DNA of 64,000 nt from Clostridium ljungdahlii (GCF_001636845.1 NZ_LITT01000058.1:186001-250000), one strand, 5' to 3'. Numbered from the stretch's first letter, positions 50,906-60,758 are shown. Numbers and translations: made by a program. The notes: generated by a model not told the origin, from the sequence alone.

Positions 50906-51958
50906 ATGAAAAAACTTAAGAGAATAATTGTGTGGACAATGATTCCTATAGTTATGGAATTAGCAGGCCTTTTATTAGTAGATAAATTTTATTTTGGTGG
51001 CGACTCTAATTTCAATATAAAAAAAGTAGATACTACTTCAAAACAGACAGCCAACAAAATTAGTGTAAAAATACCTGAAGATGCAAAGATGGTAAAAGTA
51101 TCCTACAGCGGAAATTACATATCATATTATGATGGCCAATCTTTACAAGTAATTGATACATTAAAAAATAGTAAAAAAGAAGTGGACTTACAAAATGATT
51201 TATCCTATTATACCTGGAACTTGGATACAGATAACATACTTGTAGCAGAAAAGACAAGTGGAGGATCAGAATCGAGAAATTTAAAATTTGAGACTTATGA
51301 TGCAAAACGTGATTCAACTTATCCATTGAAGAATGAGGAGAAGAAACAGGAACTTTCAATATTACTTCCAGATAATTCTTATGATGTAAAACATATAGCT
51401 TTTTCTGGAGCTAGCAATGTAATCTATGTTAGCAGTGCTACTAATGGAGAAGGCAGTAGTAGAATATATAGAATTGATGTAATGATCAGGATGAATTTAG
51501 TAAATTTCGTAAGATGCCAGCTTGGAAATATGGCTGCTATAAATGGAACAAATGGTGATGAACTTATATATGAAGACAGGACTTCTAATAGAATAAGAAC
51601 TAGCAGGGGTGGAATAATAGCCACTGGTGAAAATGCTATGCATTATTTATTAAACACAGATAACGATGACAATATTTATATAGGAAATGGGGAAGACAAT
51701 AAAGTTAATAAAATAATTGTAGCAAATCTTAAAACAAATAAAAGCAGCTGGAAGGAATACACGCTTCCAGGACCTGTAAATAAAAATGATATATATATTA
51801 CAAGAAGCGGCAATATATATATAAATGACTCAAAAAATAGTCAGGTAAAAGACATTACTACAGGCAAGGTTACCAAGTATTCAGGAAATTTTGTATCTAT
51901 ATATAAGTATGGAGTAATAAGTCAGGATGGCAAAAAACTAACAAACAGTTTATTTTAG
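50906..51958 (+). CDS. Membrane-anchored protein with propeller-like repeats, unknown function
   Basis: 350 residues. One membrane segment at about 7-25, then a short low-complexity linker. The rest alternates strands and turns in a WD/propeller manner: VKVSYSGNYISYYDGQSLQVID, YYTWNLDTDNILVAEK, IAFSGASNVIYVSSATN, LLNTDNDDNIYIGNGEDNKV, ITRSGNIYINDSKNSQVKDI. No catalytic motif is recognised. Co-transcribed with the NAGPA-type gene (gap 15 bases, GGAGAGTG ribosome site), so a joint envelope role is likely. Confidence 0.7.
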   Translation: MKKLKRIIVWTMIPIVMELAGLLLVDKFYFGGDSNFNIKKVDTTSKQTANKISVKIPEDAKMVKVSYSGNYISYYDGQSLQVIDTLKNSKKEVDLQNDLSYYTWNLDTDNILVAEKTSGGSESRNLKFETYDAKRDSTYPLKNEEKKQELSILLPDNSYDVKHIAFSGASNVIYVSSATNGEGSSRIYRIDVMIRMNLVNFVRCQLGNMAAINGTNGDELIYEDRTSNRIRTSRGGIIATGENAMHYLLNTDNDDNIYIGNGEDNKVNKIIVANLKTNKSSWKEYTLPGPVNKNDIYITRSGNIYINDSKNSQVKDITTGKVTKYSGNFVSIYKYGVISQDGKKLTNSLF

Positions 51959-51968
51959 GCATTTGAAA

Positions 51969-52003
51969 AAAATAACTAGCTACTACGCTAGTTATTTTCT
52001 TTA
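51969..52003 (+). terminator. Terminator after the two-gene envelope operon
   Basis: A 12-bp perfect stem (AAAATAACTAGC 51969-51980 with 51987-51998) has a 6-nt loop and T-rich flank; A-rich on the left, so useful to both convergent genes. Confidence 0.85.
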
Positions 52004-52010
52004 ATATACC

Positions 52011-52904
52011 TTAGTTGGATTTGAAATAGTATAAGTTACCATCTTCTATAGAATAGTCTATGAGCTTTTCATTGTATAAATAGGATATAAATGCAGATAT
52101 TCCTCCAAAATTCAAATGATATTCATGAAAGTTTAAGGATAAATTGTTTAAAATAGTTATGTCTTCTAATATGTTTTCTCTAGTGAGCGGCTGATCTAAA
52201 AGATCTAGAATTTGATTTTTATATTTATCTACATTTTTAATGTTTTTGTCAACTAAAGAATTTATTTCACTTTTATCCAGTACCTTTTTGGAGTGGCTTA
52301 TTACAAAGTAATCTGCATCTATGTCCTTAATTTTATTCAATGACAGAAGACTATCTTCTATATTATATAAGTATGGGAAGGAGTATTTATCCAGTATCTC
52401 ACTGCTGAATATGGAATCTCCAAGGAAGCATACTTTTTCAGGAGTTACTATTCCTATTTGTTCTATTGAATGTCCAGGAAGTGCAATAATGTTAAATTTC
52501 TCGTCATTCAATTTATTTATGCCATATTCTAAAATGGAATCTACCTCTAGAGGTTTATTACTCCTGTTAAATGCCTTTGAAGGGTAGGACGAGGAAAGAA
52601 TAGATGAAAAGAGCTCTGTATTTTCCATAAATAATTTTTCCAATTTAGATGTATATACTAGACAGCCTGGATAGTTTTTCTTAAAGTATAGATTTCCACC
52701 ACAGTGATCTAAGTGACTGTGTGTATTTATTATGTACTTTGGATGCAGACTGTTTTCTATAAGCAAGTTTTCTATTTTTTTTGCTTCAGTGTTATTTATG
52801 CCTGTATCTACAATTAGGCAGTTTTTATTTTTAAATATGAATACTCCACAGTTAGTTGGAGCATCTATGTAATAGGTATTTCCTTTTATCTTATTTAAAG
52901 TCAT
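52011..52904 (-). CDS. MBL-fold metallo-hydrolase
   Basis: 297 residues from ATG 52904 (AAGGAAG upstream). The metal motif THSHLDHCGGN is intact (HxHxDH), followed by ALPGHSIEQIG, FLGDSIFSS with the bridging Asp, and FVISHSKKV with the last His. The N-terminus resembles the glyoxalase II-like subgroup, and a C-terminal helical extension of about 90 residues is present. Substrate unknown. Single gene. Confidence 0.87.
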   Translation of the reverse strand: MTLNKIKGNTYYIDAPTNCGVFIFKNKNCLIVDTGINNTEAKKIENLLIENSLHPKYIINTHSHLDHCGGNLYFKKNYPGCLVYTSKLEKLFMENTELFSSILSSSYPSKAFNRSNKPLEVDSILEYGINKLNDEKFNIIALPGHSIEQIGIVTPEKVCFLGDSIFSSEILDKYSFPYLYNIEDSLLSLNKIKDIDADYFVISHSKKVLDKSEINSLVDKNIKNVDKYKNQILDLLDQPLTRENILEDITILNNLSLNFHEYHLNFGGISAFISYLYNEKLIDYSIEDGNLYYFKSN

Positions 52905-53085
52905 TAAAAACACTTCCTTGAAATATTTGAATTATTATTTTGCATACATAGATGATAACATATTTTATCTTTAAAACAAATATAGTTCTCAATATGAAAT
53001 GAAATTTTGAAATTAGGGATTTATAATGATATAATTTTTAATAGGTATTTTTACGTTAAGATAATTTTAAATGGAGGTATTTTAA

Positions 53086-53406
53086 ATGGATTCGGCTATG
53101 ACAGGGTTACTTATGTTTATGGGATTCATGGGTGTTATGCAGGGACTTGGAATGAAATATAGCAAAGCTGTGAGGACAAAATTTAAATTAGATGCAGAAG
53201 GTGTAGATCAAAAATATGTTAATTTTAAGGCTAATTTTTTAATTATACTGGGAGGAATAATATTAATATTCCAATTAATTATTTTTATAAATCCTACATT
53301 TGGTAATAGACTAGAAATAATGTTACCAGCAGTTTTACTTGTAGGTATTACCTGGGATTTTATATATAAAAGAACGAGATTTAAACATAATGGCAAGAAA
53401 AAGTAA
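53086..53406 (+). CDS. Small membrane protein, unknown function
   Basis: 106 residues, two or three membrane segments (about 5-20, 47-66, 72-90). MDSAMTGLLMFMGFMGVMQGLGMKY is Met/Gly-rich. A charged loop (RTKFKLDAEGVDQKYVNFK) separates the helices, and the end is strongly basic (RTRFKHNGKKK), so the C-terminus is probably cytoplasmic. ATG with TGGAGGTA upstream. No family recognised. Confidence 0.65.
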   Translation: MDSAMTGLLMFMGFMGVMQGLGMKYSKAVRTKFKLDAEGVDQKYVNFKANFLIILGGIILIFQLIIFINPTFGNRLEIMLPAVLLVGITWDFIYKRTRFKHNGKKK

Positions 53407-53410
53407 TATT

Positions 53411-53457
53411 TGATTTTAAAATGTCTGTACAATTTATGTACAGACATTTTAAAATCA
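53411..53457. terminator. Bidirectional terminator, 21-bp perfect stem
   Basis: Arms 53411-53431 and 53437-53457 pair without mismatch around ATTTA-like loop bases. The stem covers the stop of the minus-strand gene at 53455. Confidence 0.9.
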
Positions 53458-54090
53458 GCTTTTTCTCATACTGCACAAATTCCTATTTGGGCATCTGGAA
53501 CAGTCATGATCTTTTTTATTTAATTTTATATTTTTATCAGCTCCATATATATACGCCATAGAACGCATGGAAGAAAGTATATAGTCTTCATTTACAGTCA
53601 AATTTAAAAAATTCTCCGCATCTAGTTTATCTAGTATATACTTTTGACATTTAAGAGGAATCTCTCCATCTCCAGGAGATATTCTACAACTCAATCCTAA
53701 ATGCAACTCTTTAACTTTAGCGTATATGTGGCTAAAGAGTTGGGAGCTGAGTTCAAACAAGTAAGATGAAGCCATAGCATCAAGCATCATGCCTTCCTTC
53801 ATATTTCCATAGGAAAAGAATTCATTTACTTTACTCGTACAATTATCACCCATAGTTATAATGCAATACACGATGTATTCATAATTTTTTACAGCTTCAA
53901 AGTTAAAGCTATCTTCTCTTTTTTCTATTTCAAATATTCCTGTTGGTTCTATATTTTCATATAAAATAGGAAGAAGTTTTTCATATAAATATTCTATTTC
54001 TTCATTTTTTATTATACTGCCATAGGACTTTAAAGTTTGTATTACTTGATCTTTGTTTAATTTAAAATCAAAGTCCAGTATTACATCCAT
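53455..54090 (-). CDS. Methionine synthase activation-domain-like protein
   Basis: 211 residues from ATG 54090 (GGGGGT upstream; the TTG at 54105 overlaps it). Blocks matching the reactivation domain of cobalamin methionine synthase: IVYCIITMGDN, MMLDAMASSYLFELSSQL, CRISPGDGEIPLKCQKYILDKL and LSSMRSMAYIYGADKNI. Full MetH carries this as its C-terminal domain; here it is stand-alone and adds a cysteine tail CSRCPNRNLCSMR that could hold zinc or an iron-sulfur cluster. It may reactivate a split B12 enzyme encoded elsewhere. Four bases or so separate it from the CWB2 gene stop. Confidence 0.75.
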   Translation of the reverse strand: MDVILDFDFKLNKDQVIQTLKSYGSIIKNEEIEYLYEKLLPILYENIEPTGIFEIEKREDSFNFEAVKNYEYIVYCIITMGDNCTSKVNEFFSYGNMKEGMMLDAMASSYLFELSSQLFSHIYAKVKELHLGLSCRISPGDGEIPLKCQKYILDKLDAENFLNLTVNEDYILSSMRSMAYIYGADKNIKLNKKDHDCSRCPNRNLCSMRKS

Positions 54091-54109
54091 TTTTATTACC
54101 CCCAAAGTA

Positions 54110-56326
54110 TCAATTATGTTTTATATAATCAACCCATTGATTTCTAATATCCATAAAGTAATTGTCACCTGTTATAGAGTAAATTGCTTCTAGTAAATCT
54201 ATATGAACCTTGTGATAATCTAAAGCAGGATTAGCATCCCTAGATGTCATTAGATGGCTTAAATCATAACTGGTGAAACCACCTATGTCATAGTAAGGTA
54301 ATACTATTTTCAAGGTTTTAATCCCTTCATTGAAATAATAACTTGTTTGATCACCGCTTATGTCAGATACTGTTTTTGAAAGTTGATCCCAATCATATAT
54401 ACCTAGTAATGTAAACATATATCCATTTAATGTATAAGTAGGTGTTGTGTTCACATACTCTTGAAAGAATATATCACTTTTAAATCTAGGGTCTAGGCTG
54501 CCAAGGGTGTCCATAACGCCCCCCTGACTTATTGGCGTTATCAAATAGTTGAAAGCCTTGTTACCGGCATCAATATATTTGTGGTCGTGAGTTATTTCGT
54601 AAGCACGAGAAAAAACATTTAATGATTCACCTTGAGCCATACTTGAAGTCCAATTAGTTCCAAGAGATTCATAGGAGTAATAGGGAAACTTGTATCTAAA
54701 ACTTCCATCACTATCCATGTGATCAAGAAGAAAATCGGTACACTTTATAAATTGACTTAATACAGATGTATCTCCATGCAAATATTTTGTATGCAGATAA
54801 AGTGCATATTGGCATATTGTCACATAATTATACTGAGATCCAAATTCTCTATAGGTTACTATTGGAATTCCATTGTCATCAAAACTTAATATATCAGATT
54901 TATTAAAATGATCACTTGTAAAGAAATCTAAATAATCCGACATAGCTTTATATGTAATTGGATTATCAAAATTAAAGTTAAGTTTGCTGTATTCTTCAAT
55001 AGCATTTTGAACTATAGCTTTAGAACTTTCTTTGTAGACATATTTGCTTATTATAGGATTTTTTGATGCTGCAACATTTTTGTATACAGTAGCATTAATT
55101 TTAATATTTTCAGGAACTGGCAACTGAAGTAAATAATTATAAATATTTAAAGCTGAATCATAATTTCCCTGATTATGAATGTTTACTGCAGTATCTAGCA
55201 AATGGTATGCATCACTGTCAAAGGCTGTCTTTAAATTATAATCGTTAGGATATAATGAAATACCTAAAGCTATGTTCTTAAAAGCAGCTAGTTCATCAGA
55301 AGAAGCTTGTTCATTGTAGGAGTTAATAAAGTCATCAGGTGTAATGTCTTCTGAATCTGTAAAAAATCTATTTATTAGATAGTCTGGAGTAACATCTTCT
55401 CCACCTACAACTACACACTCTTTTAGTGTAGCCTTGTTGCTCCTAACCATTCTAATCTGGTCAGAAGACATATTGTCATTTACGAGTACTACGGGCGAAT
55501 CATTTTTGGCAGCTAGGGGAGAAATAGATAGTCCATCTGGATAATTTATTCCTGCTGCTACATATATTTTTTGTGCTTTTGAAAGATCATAAAATTCTTT
55601 AATTACATTTGCATTTGTATCATACCTGGTTTGACCACTTAGCCTTTCATAATCACCAAAGTAAGAAGCGGTATCGTCAGGAATAACACCTTGTCCACCA
55701 ATCACATAGGTTTTTGAAGGCTTTAAGGTATTTACATAGTCCTTAAGTACATCAGGGACACCACTTTTAGGAGTTAAAACGATAGGTTCAGCTTTACTTG
55801 AAGCATAGGATGAAATGGATAATGCATCTGCAAAACTTTCTGATGAAACAACAAATAGCTGATTACCTCCAACTTCCTTTGCAATTTCAATGGAAGTTTC
55901 AATTCTCGTAGCTCCACCTAATCTTTTTACATTCAAGTTTTTTTGGGTCAGTTCGGTCTCTATTTCACTAGAAACGGCACTTGTTCCACCAATTAAAAAT
56001 ATATTTTTAACACCTAGGCTTGTCAATTTATTTTGTATTTCAGGACTTAAAGTGTTTCCATCTGTCATTAATAAAGGTGCATTGTACTTGGCACTTAAAG
56101 GTGCTGCACAAATTGCATCTGGAAAATTTTCACCTGAAACAATAATTGCATAATCAGAATGATCGCTCCAGCCATAGTCAGCTATTTTCATATTAGTTGA
56201 GTATCTGTTCGGGCCAGATAATCTTGTTATAGTTGGACTTTGAGACTGAGCATTGATTACAGTAGTTTTTGAAAATATTAATGCTGTAGAAATTATTAAA
56301 GTAGTTATAACTTTTTTTGATAACAT
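54110..56326 (-). CDS. Secreted cell-wall-binding protein (CWB2 x3) with glucuronyl C5-epimerase-like domain
   Basis: 738 residues. Signal peptide 1-26 (TTVINAQS end). Three CWB2 (PF04122-type) repeats at about 33-125, 130-222 and 228-320, each with R-x-S/G-G-x-x-R and a VVGG/VIGG/LIGG strand (RLSGPNRYSTN, RLGGATRIETS, RLSGQTRYDTN), which anchor proteins to clostridial wall polymers. A helical spacer of about 70 residues follows. Residues about 450-738 match the C-terminal catalytic domain of D-glucuronyl C5-epimerases: SSMAQGESLNVFSRAYEITHDHKYI, YTLNGYMFTLLGIYDW, and LPYYDIGGFTSYDLSHL. RBS GGAGGAAA. Substrate and activity are inferred. Confidence 0.82.
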   Translation of the reverse strand: MLSKKVITTLIISTALIFSKTTVINAQSQSPTITRLSGPNRYSTNMKIADYGWSDHSDYAIIVSGENFPDAICAAPLSAKYNAPLLMTDGNTLSPEIQNKLTSLGVKNIFLIGGTSAVSSEIETELTQKNLNVKRLGGATRIETSIEIAKEVGGNQLFVVSSESFADALSISSYASSKAEPIVLTPKSGVPDVLKDYVNTLKPSKTYVIGGQGVIPDDTASYFGDYERLSGQTRYDTNANVIKEFYDLSKAQKIYVAAGINYPDGLSISPLAAKNDSPVVLVNDNMSSDQIRMVRSNKATLKECVVVGGEDVTPDYLINRFFTDSEDITPDDFINSYNEQASSDELAAFKNIALGISLYPNDYNLKTAFDSDAYHLLDTAVNIHNQGNYDSALNIYNYLLQLPVPENIKINATVYKNVAASKNPIISKYVYKESSKAIVQNAIEEYSKLNFNFDNPITYKAMSDYLDFFTSDHFNKSDILSFDDNGIPIVTYREFGSQYNYVTICQYALYLHTKYLHGDTSVLSQFIKCTDFLLDHMDSDGSFRYKFPYYSYESLGTNWTSSMAQGESLNVFSRAYEITHDHKYIDAGNKAFNYLITPISQGGVMDTLGSLDPRFKSDIFFQEYVNTTPTYTLNGYMFTLLGIYDWDQLSKTVSDISGDQTSYYFNEGIKTLKIVLPYYDIGGFTSYDLSHLMTSRDANPALDYHKVHIDLLEAIYSITGDNYFMDIRNQWVDYIKHN

Positions 56327-56580
56327 AAATTTCCTCCGATTTAGTTAGATCTTTACTAGAAAACATAACTGAAGTCCATATAAATGATATCATTATATTA
56401 TTATATTATCAACAATAACAACATTAGTACCGTTAATTTTAATAAGTAACCAAAAATGCTAATAATGTAATACTAAGCCTTAACTGCCGATAGGTGGACA
56501 TTATTCGTCACGTCATTCAGTATCATTGTAGGATGCCTGAAGTTTATAATTGCTGTTAAGTAGTTTATTGGAGTAAAAAA
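56327..56580. other. Intergenic region upstream of the CWB2 gene
   Basis: It should contain the CWB2 gene promoter on the minus strand. The part at 56470-56545 is more G+C-rich than its surroundings and looks like a gene remnant, but no frame could be assigned. Confidence 0.3.
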
Positions 56581-56621
56581 AAAATCAATTGCCATCACTT
56601 TTAATGGTGGCAATTGATTTT
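56575..56621 (-). terminator. Terminator of the RlmD-like gene
   Basis: A 17-bp stem with one G-T pair (56581-56597 with 56605-56621); the minus-strand tail is a run of T (A-run at 56575-56584). Confidence 0.88.
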
Positions 56622-57972
56622 ATTTGTTTAGTTTAACCACGGTTTCGACGTGGGGAGTGTGAGGAAACATATCCATAAGTTTTACTTTATCTACATTGTA
56701 ACCTGCATTAATTAATACATTTAAATCTTGAACTAAAGTTTTAGGATTACAGGATACGTAAATTATTTCAGGCGCATTAAAATCAATTACATATTTTAAT
56801 GCTTTAGGATGAACTCCTGGCCTTGGTGGATCAAGTATTATTATGTCTGGTTTATCCTCTAAAGTATTTAAAACATCCTTTACATCTCCGGCTGTGAACC
56901 TACAGTTTTTTATATTATTTAACTTGGCATTTTCATTTGCAGAAGCAACAGCCTTTTCTATAAGTTCTACTCCTATTACTTTATTTACACTAGAAGCTAA
57001 AACTTGACCTATAGTTCCCGTACCGCAGTACAAGTCAAAAACTGTTTTTGAGGAAGCATCTCCAAGAAAATCTTTAATTATAGCATATAGTTTTTCCGTA
57101 CCTCTTGAATTGGTCTGAAAGAAAGACTCAGGAGATATTTTAAACTTCAATCCTAAAATTTCTTCCATAATATAATCTCTACCATATAGAATTTCTACGT
57201 TATCTGCTTTTACCATGTCTGATAGATTGTCGTTTACAGTATGAAGTATCCCAACTAAAGTGCCTTTATAGTTGAGACCTTGCAATAATTTATTAAACCC
57301 ATCTAAATCAAATTGTATTTGAGAAGTTGTCACAATGTTTATAAGTATTTCTCCAGTATTTCTACCTTTTCTCAATACTAAATTTCTTAGATATCCCTCG
57401 TGGTTTTTTATTTTGTAATATGGTAAATTTTTTTCTCTGAAATAAGTCACAACTTTATCTAAAATAAGTGTAAAATCTGCATCTACTAGGCTGCAATTAT
57501 CTACATTTACAACGCCGAAAGATCTTCCCTTTATATGCATTCCAAGGGTGAGTTGTCCTCCCCTTTGTTCATCACCAAAGGAAAATTCCATTTTATTCCT
57601 ATACCTTATTTTTTCAGGACTTTTTTCTATGCCTAGAAACTCAAAGTCACAGATGGATGCCTTTTCAAATAGATCTAAGACTTGTTTTTCTTTTAGTTCT
57701 AATTGCTTGCTATAAGGTATAAACTGAGAGGTACATCCACCACATAAATTAAAATGAGGACAAAAAGGATCTACTGCATAATTTACATTTTCAAGTATTT
57801 CTGTAACTTTCGCTTCTAAATAGTGTTTTGTTTTCTTTGTAATTCTGGCTTTTACCTTTTGACCTGGAACAGTATTTTTTATAAGTACGTCCATATCATC
57901 TTTTTTTGCTATTCCTATAGCTGGAAATTGTAGTTCTTCTATGAAAAATTCATATTCGCTGCCTTTTTTCAA
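56620..57972 (-). CDS. rlmD: 23S rRNA (uracil-C5) methyltransferase, RlmD/RumA type
   Basis: 450 residues. TTG start at 57972, with GAAAGGAAAG 8 bases upstream. N-terminal TRAM-like domain ([27 protein letters not shown]), the 4Fe-4S site [14 protein letters not shown], and a Rossmann methyltransferase core [15 protein letters not shown] with [15 protein letters not shown]. The catalytic Cys is in [14 protein letters not shown]. Paralogues (RlmCD, TrmA) are similar, so the exact target uracil is not certain. It lies 3 bases after the RDD-like gene in one operon. Confidence 0.88.
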   Translation of the reverse strand: MKKGSEYEFFIEELQFPAIGIAKKDDMDVLIKNTVPGQKVKARITKKTKHYLEAKVTEILENVNYAVDPFCPHFNLCGGCTSQFIPYSKQLELKEKQVLDLFEKASICDFEFLGIEKSPEKIRYRNKMEFSFGDEQRGGQLTLGMHIKGRSFGVVNVDNCSLVDADFTLILDKVVTYFREKNLPYYKIKNHEGYLRNLVLRKGRNTGEILINIVTTSQIQFDLDGFNKLLQGLNYKGTLVGILHTVNDNLSDMVKADNVEILYGRDYIMEEILGLKFKISPESFFQTNSRGTEKLYAIIKDFLGDASSKTVFDLYCGTGTIGQVLASSVNKVIGVELIEKAVASANENAKLNNIKNCRFTAGDVKDVLNTLEDKPDIIILDPPRPGVHPKALKYVIDFNAPEIIYVSCNPKTLVQDLNVLINAGYNVDKVKLMDMFPHTPHVETVVKLNK

Positions 57973-57975
57973 CTT

Positions 57976-58530
57976 TTAATCTTTCCTTTCTATGGATGTC
58001 GTTTTGGCGAACTTTTCACCTAATGTTTTATTTAATCTGGAACTTTTCATTATAATAGGATATAGAATTAGTATTACTACAAATAGTATAATAAATACTC
58101 CCTTCATATCCGACACATAGTATCCAAATATGAGCCTTAATATCAAGTCAAATAAATATAAAGCTGCTATTGAAACTACAGCTGACACAGCTGTGTCTAT
58201 GAAAGAAATTTTGAAATTTCGCATCAGAGTTCCCTTTTTCTCACTTGACTTATCCTTACTAGGTTCAATTTTATTTGGAACTTCTTCATTAATATGTTCT
58301 ACTTGTTTATTTTGTTCCTCTAATTCCTTCTTTTTTTGTTCTTCTTCAAGTCTTGCTTTCTCTTCTTCAAGCTTTTTTTGTTCTTCTAATTTTTTATTTT
58401 TAAGCTCTTCAAGTTTTTTCTCTTCTTCTAAATTTTTATTTTTAAGTTCTTCCAAAAATTGTTTTTTGTCTTCTTCATTTACTGAGAGTTCTCCTATATT
58501 ATCTTCTATGTTATCTTCTTTTTCTCCCAT
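57976..58530 (-). CDS. RDD-like membrane protein with long charged coiled coil
   Basis: 184 residues. Residues about 18-80 are almost only E, K, L and Q in repeats such as LEELKNKNLEEEKKLEELK, a coiled coil or single alpha helix. Two or three membrane segments follow (about 108-130 and 142-162) with FIDTAVSAVVSIAALYLFD and LNKTLGEKFAKTT, which resemble the RDD domain, though the full R-D-D set is not clear. RBS AGGAGGT. It is co-transcribed with rlmD. Function unknown. Confidence 0.7.
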   Translation of the reverse strand: MGEKEDNIEDNIGELSVNEEDKKQFLEELKNKNLEEEKKLEELKNKKLEEQKKLEEEKARLEEEQKKKELEEQNKQVEHINEEVPNKIEPSKDKSSEKKGTLMRNFKISFIDTAVSAVVSIAALYLFDLILRLIFGYYVSDMKGVFIILFVVILILYPIIMKSSRLNKTLGEKFAKTTSIERKD

Positions 58531-58709
58531 TAAATATACAACCTCCTAATTCTTTTGACTTCTTCATAATAAATATATTATGCTACACTATGGCATTTAT
58601 GTAAATAGGTACGAAAAAATACTTTCATTTTGTTAACATATTGTTTTATAATTATACATATTAGCTTCATCAATTTTAGGATTACAAATGTCTATAGGGG
58701 GAAAGTAGT

Positions 58710-60560
58710 ATGGATAAAATTAAGTCTTTTTTTATAAATTTTATAGATGTAATTTTTTTTGTAACTGTAGTAATGTTTAAAATACTAGTATATGGAAACC
58801 ATATAAGTTCATTTAAAAGTTTATTTATTCCAGCTTTAGCTTCAGTGATGATATTGGTATCTATTGCCTGTATTTTTAAAACAAGGGGTCGTGCTAGATT
58901 TTTGTATATATGTAATTGTATTATAAGTATATTCATAGTCAGTGATCTGATTTATTATAAATATTTTAAAGATATTATATCTGTATCTGTTCTGATAAGT
59001 GGACTTCAATTAAATGCAGTAAAATCTAGTGTGGCTAATCTACTGGACTTTAAAGATTTTTTATATCTTTTTGATATTATATTTGTAATTCCCTTCATAA
59101 ATAGATATTTGGCAGGCCACAATAGAAAAATTTCTACAAAAGTTAGAGTATCTATGTTTTTAGCATTCATTTTAGTAGGTATTCTTATTGATTTCAAAAG
59201 CTTTTATGCTTTATCAAAGGAACAACCCAGACTTCTTACAACTATGTATAATAAAGTATATATAGCCAAAAAATTGGGTACAGTAAATTATCATTGCCTG
59301 GATATTTATAATTGTGCTTCTGCCAATATAAATAGACTAACTCCTGTGTCTAAGGATAAAGTTCAGGCTATAGAGTATTTTATAGATAAAAGCAAGTCCA
59401 GTCATGAAAATTTAAATGGAATCGGACAAGGTAAAAACTTGATAATGATACAGGTAGAGGCACTTCAAGGATTTGTTATAAATTCTTCTATAAATGGAAA
59501 AGAGATAACCCCCAATTTAAATAGATGGATAAGACGTTCGGAGTACTTTGATAATTTTTACTATCAGGTGGCAGCTGGAGGAACTTCTGATGCAGAATTT
59601 ATGACAAACAATTCACTTTATCCTGCTTCGGCAGGTGCAGCTTATTTGCTTTACTCTGGCAATGAATACAATGCAATGCCAAAAAATTTTAAGAGTAAAG
59701 GTTATTACACTGCAGCTCTACACGGATTTAGGGAAAGTTTTTGGAATAGAAATATAATGTATAAAAAGTTTGGTTTTGATACTTTTTATGGTGAAAAAAG
59801 TTATAAACAAAATGAGTCTATAGGACTTGGTTTAAGCGATAGGTCTTTTCTCAGCCAATCCATAGACAAGCTAAAAGATATGAAAAGTCCGTATTATGCT
59901 TTCTTAATAACTCTAACAAGTCATTTTCCTTATGATGAGGTAAATAAATATGGAGATTTTGATGTAGGAGATTATGAAGGAAGTCTTATTGGAAATTACA
60001 TAAAGGCAATACATTACACGGATGAACAGCTTGGAATGTTTTTAGATGAATTAGACAAAAATGGTACTTTGAAAAATTCAATAGTTGTACTATATGGAGA
60101 TCATTATGCAATACCTAAAGATAAACAAGATCAGCTTTTTAGCTTTTTAAAGACGAGTTCCAAATCTGATTTAGAGTGGGAAAAGCTTCAAAAGGTTCCT
60201 ATGTTTATTCATTTCCCTGATGAATCTGTTAAAGGGGTAAACCATGTTTATGGAGGTCAGATGGACATATATCCTACGGTATGCAATTTATTTAAACTTA
60301 AGGAAGAAGACATGCTTGGTAAAGACCTCTTTAATCCTGAGAGCGAAAGAGTTATATTTAGGAATGGTTCTTTTATAGATAAAGATTGCTATTATTCTTC
60401 ACAAGATGATATTTATTATGATGTAAATACGGGAAATAAAATTTCTAAAAGTGATAAACTTGAAAAAGAAGAAGATTACATATTGAATCAGCTTGGTTAT
60501 TCAGATTATATTTTGAGACATAATTTAATTAAAAAACTAAATTTGGACAAGAACAAATAA
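58710..60560 (+). CDS. LtaS-like sulfatase-fold membrane enzyme (polyglycerolphosphate synthase family)
   Basis: 616 residues. Five membrane segments in the first 170 residues, then an extracellular sulfatase-type domain. LIMIQVEALQGFVINSSINGKEITPNLNRW carries the first metal Glu, and AAGGTSDAEFMTNNSLYP holds the catalytic Thr (T292). GYYTAALHGFRESFWNR and VVLYGDHYAIPKD give the remaining metal Asp/His. Members transfer glycerol-phosphate to build lipoteichoic acid. ATG with GGGGGAAAG upstream. No glycosyltransferase partner lies near. Confidence 0.9.
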   Translation: MDKIKSFFINFIDVIFFVTVVMFKILVYGNHISSFKSLFIPALASVMILVSIACIFKTRGRARFLYICNCIISIFIVSDLIYYKYFKDIISVSVLISGLQLNAVKSSVANLLDFKDFLYLFDIIFVIPFINRYLAGHNRKISTKVRVSMFLAFILVGILIDFKSFYALSKEQPRLLTTMYNKVYIAKKLGTVNYHCLDIYNCASANINRLTPVSKDKVQAIEYFIDKSKSSHENLNGIGQGKNLIMIQVEALQGFVINSSINGKEITPNLNRWIRRSEYFDNFYYQVAAGGTSDAEFMTNNSLYPASAGAAYLLYSGNEYNAMPKNFKSKGYYTAALHGFRESFWNRNIMYKKFGFDTFYGEKSYKQNESIGLGLSDRSFLSQSIDKLKDMKSPYYAFLITLTSHFPYDEVNKYGDFDVGDYEGSLIGNYIKAIHYTDEQLGMFLDELDKNGTLKNSIVVLYGDHYAIPKDKQDQLFSFLKTSSKSDLEWEKLQKVPMFIHFPDESVKGVNHVYGGQMDIYPTVCNLFKLKEEDMLGKDLFNPESERVIFRNGSFIDKDCYYSSQDDIYYDVNTGNKISKSDKLEKEEDYILNQLGYSDYILRHNLIKKLNLDKNK

Positions 60561-60621
60561 TATATTTACATTTATTTGGATAAGTGTTAGTATAAAAATG
60601 TAATTAATCTAAAATTATTTA

Positions 60622-60712
60622 TAGTGCCAGGGGTGCCATTTGTGCTGAGAAAAGTGAAAACTTTAACCCTTCGAACCTGATTCGGGTAACGCCGACGTAG
60701 GAAAGCTGCTTT
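60622..60712 (+). promoter_or_regulatory. TPP (thiamine pyrophosphate) riboswitch
   Basis: Conserved core visible: CAGGGGTGCC, TGCTGAGA, AACCCTTCGAACCTGATTCGG, GTAACGCCGACGTAGGAAAGC. A terminator follows at 60724, so thiamine pyrophosphate should switch off the downstream transport genes. Confidence 0.95.
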
Positions 60713-60723
60713 AATATTGGATT

Positions 60724-60758
60724 CAAAGCACTGTTTTTATAATAGTGCTTTTTATTTT
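60724..60758 (+). terminator. TPP riboswitch terminator
   Basis: AAAGCACT (60725-60732) pairs with AGTGCTTT (60744-60751), then a T-run. It lies between the aptamer and the first gene. Confidence 0.88.

Noticed and set aside
58130-58549. 139-codon plus-strand Ser/Phe-rich frame
   Set aside because: Complement of the Glu/Lys coiled coil in the RDD-like gene; serine runs come from TCT/TTC repeats.
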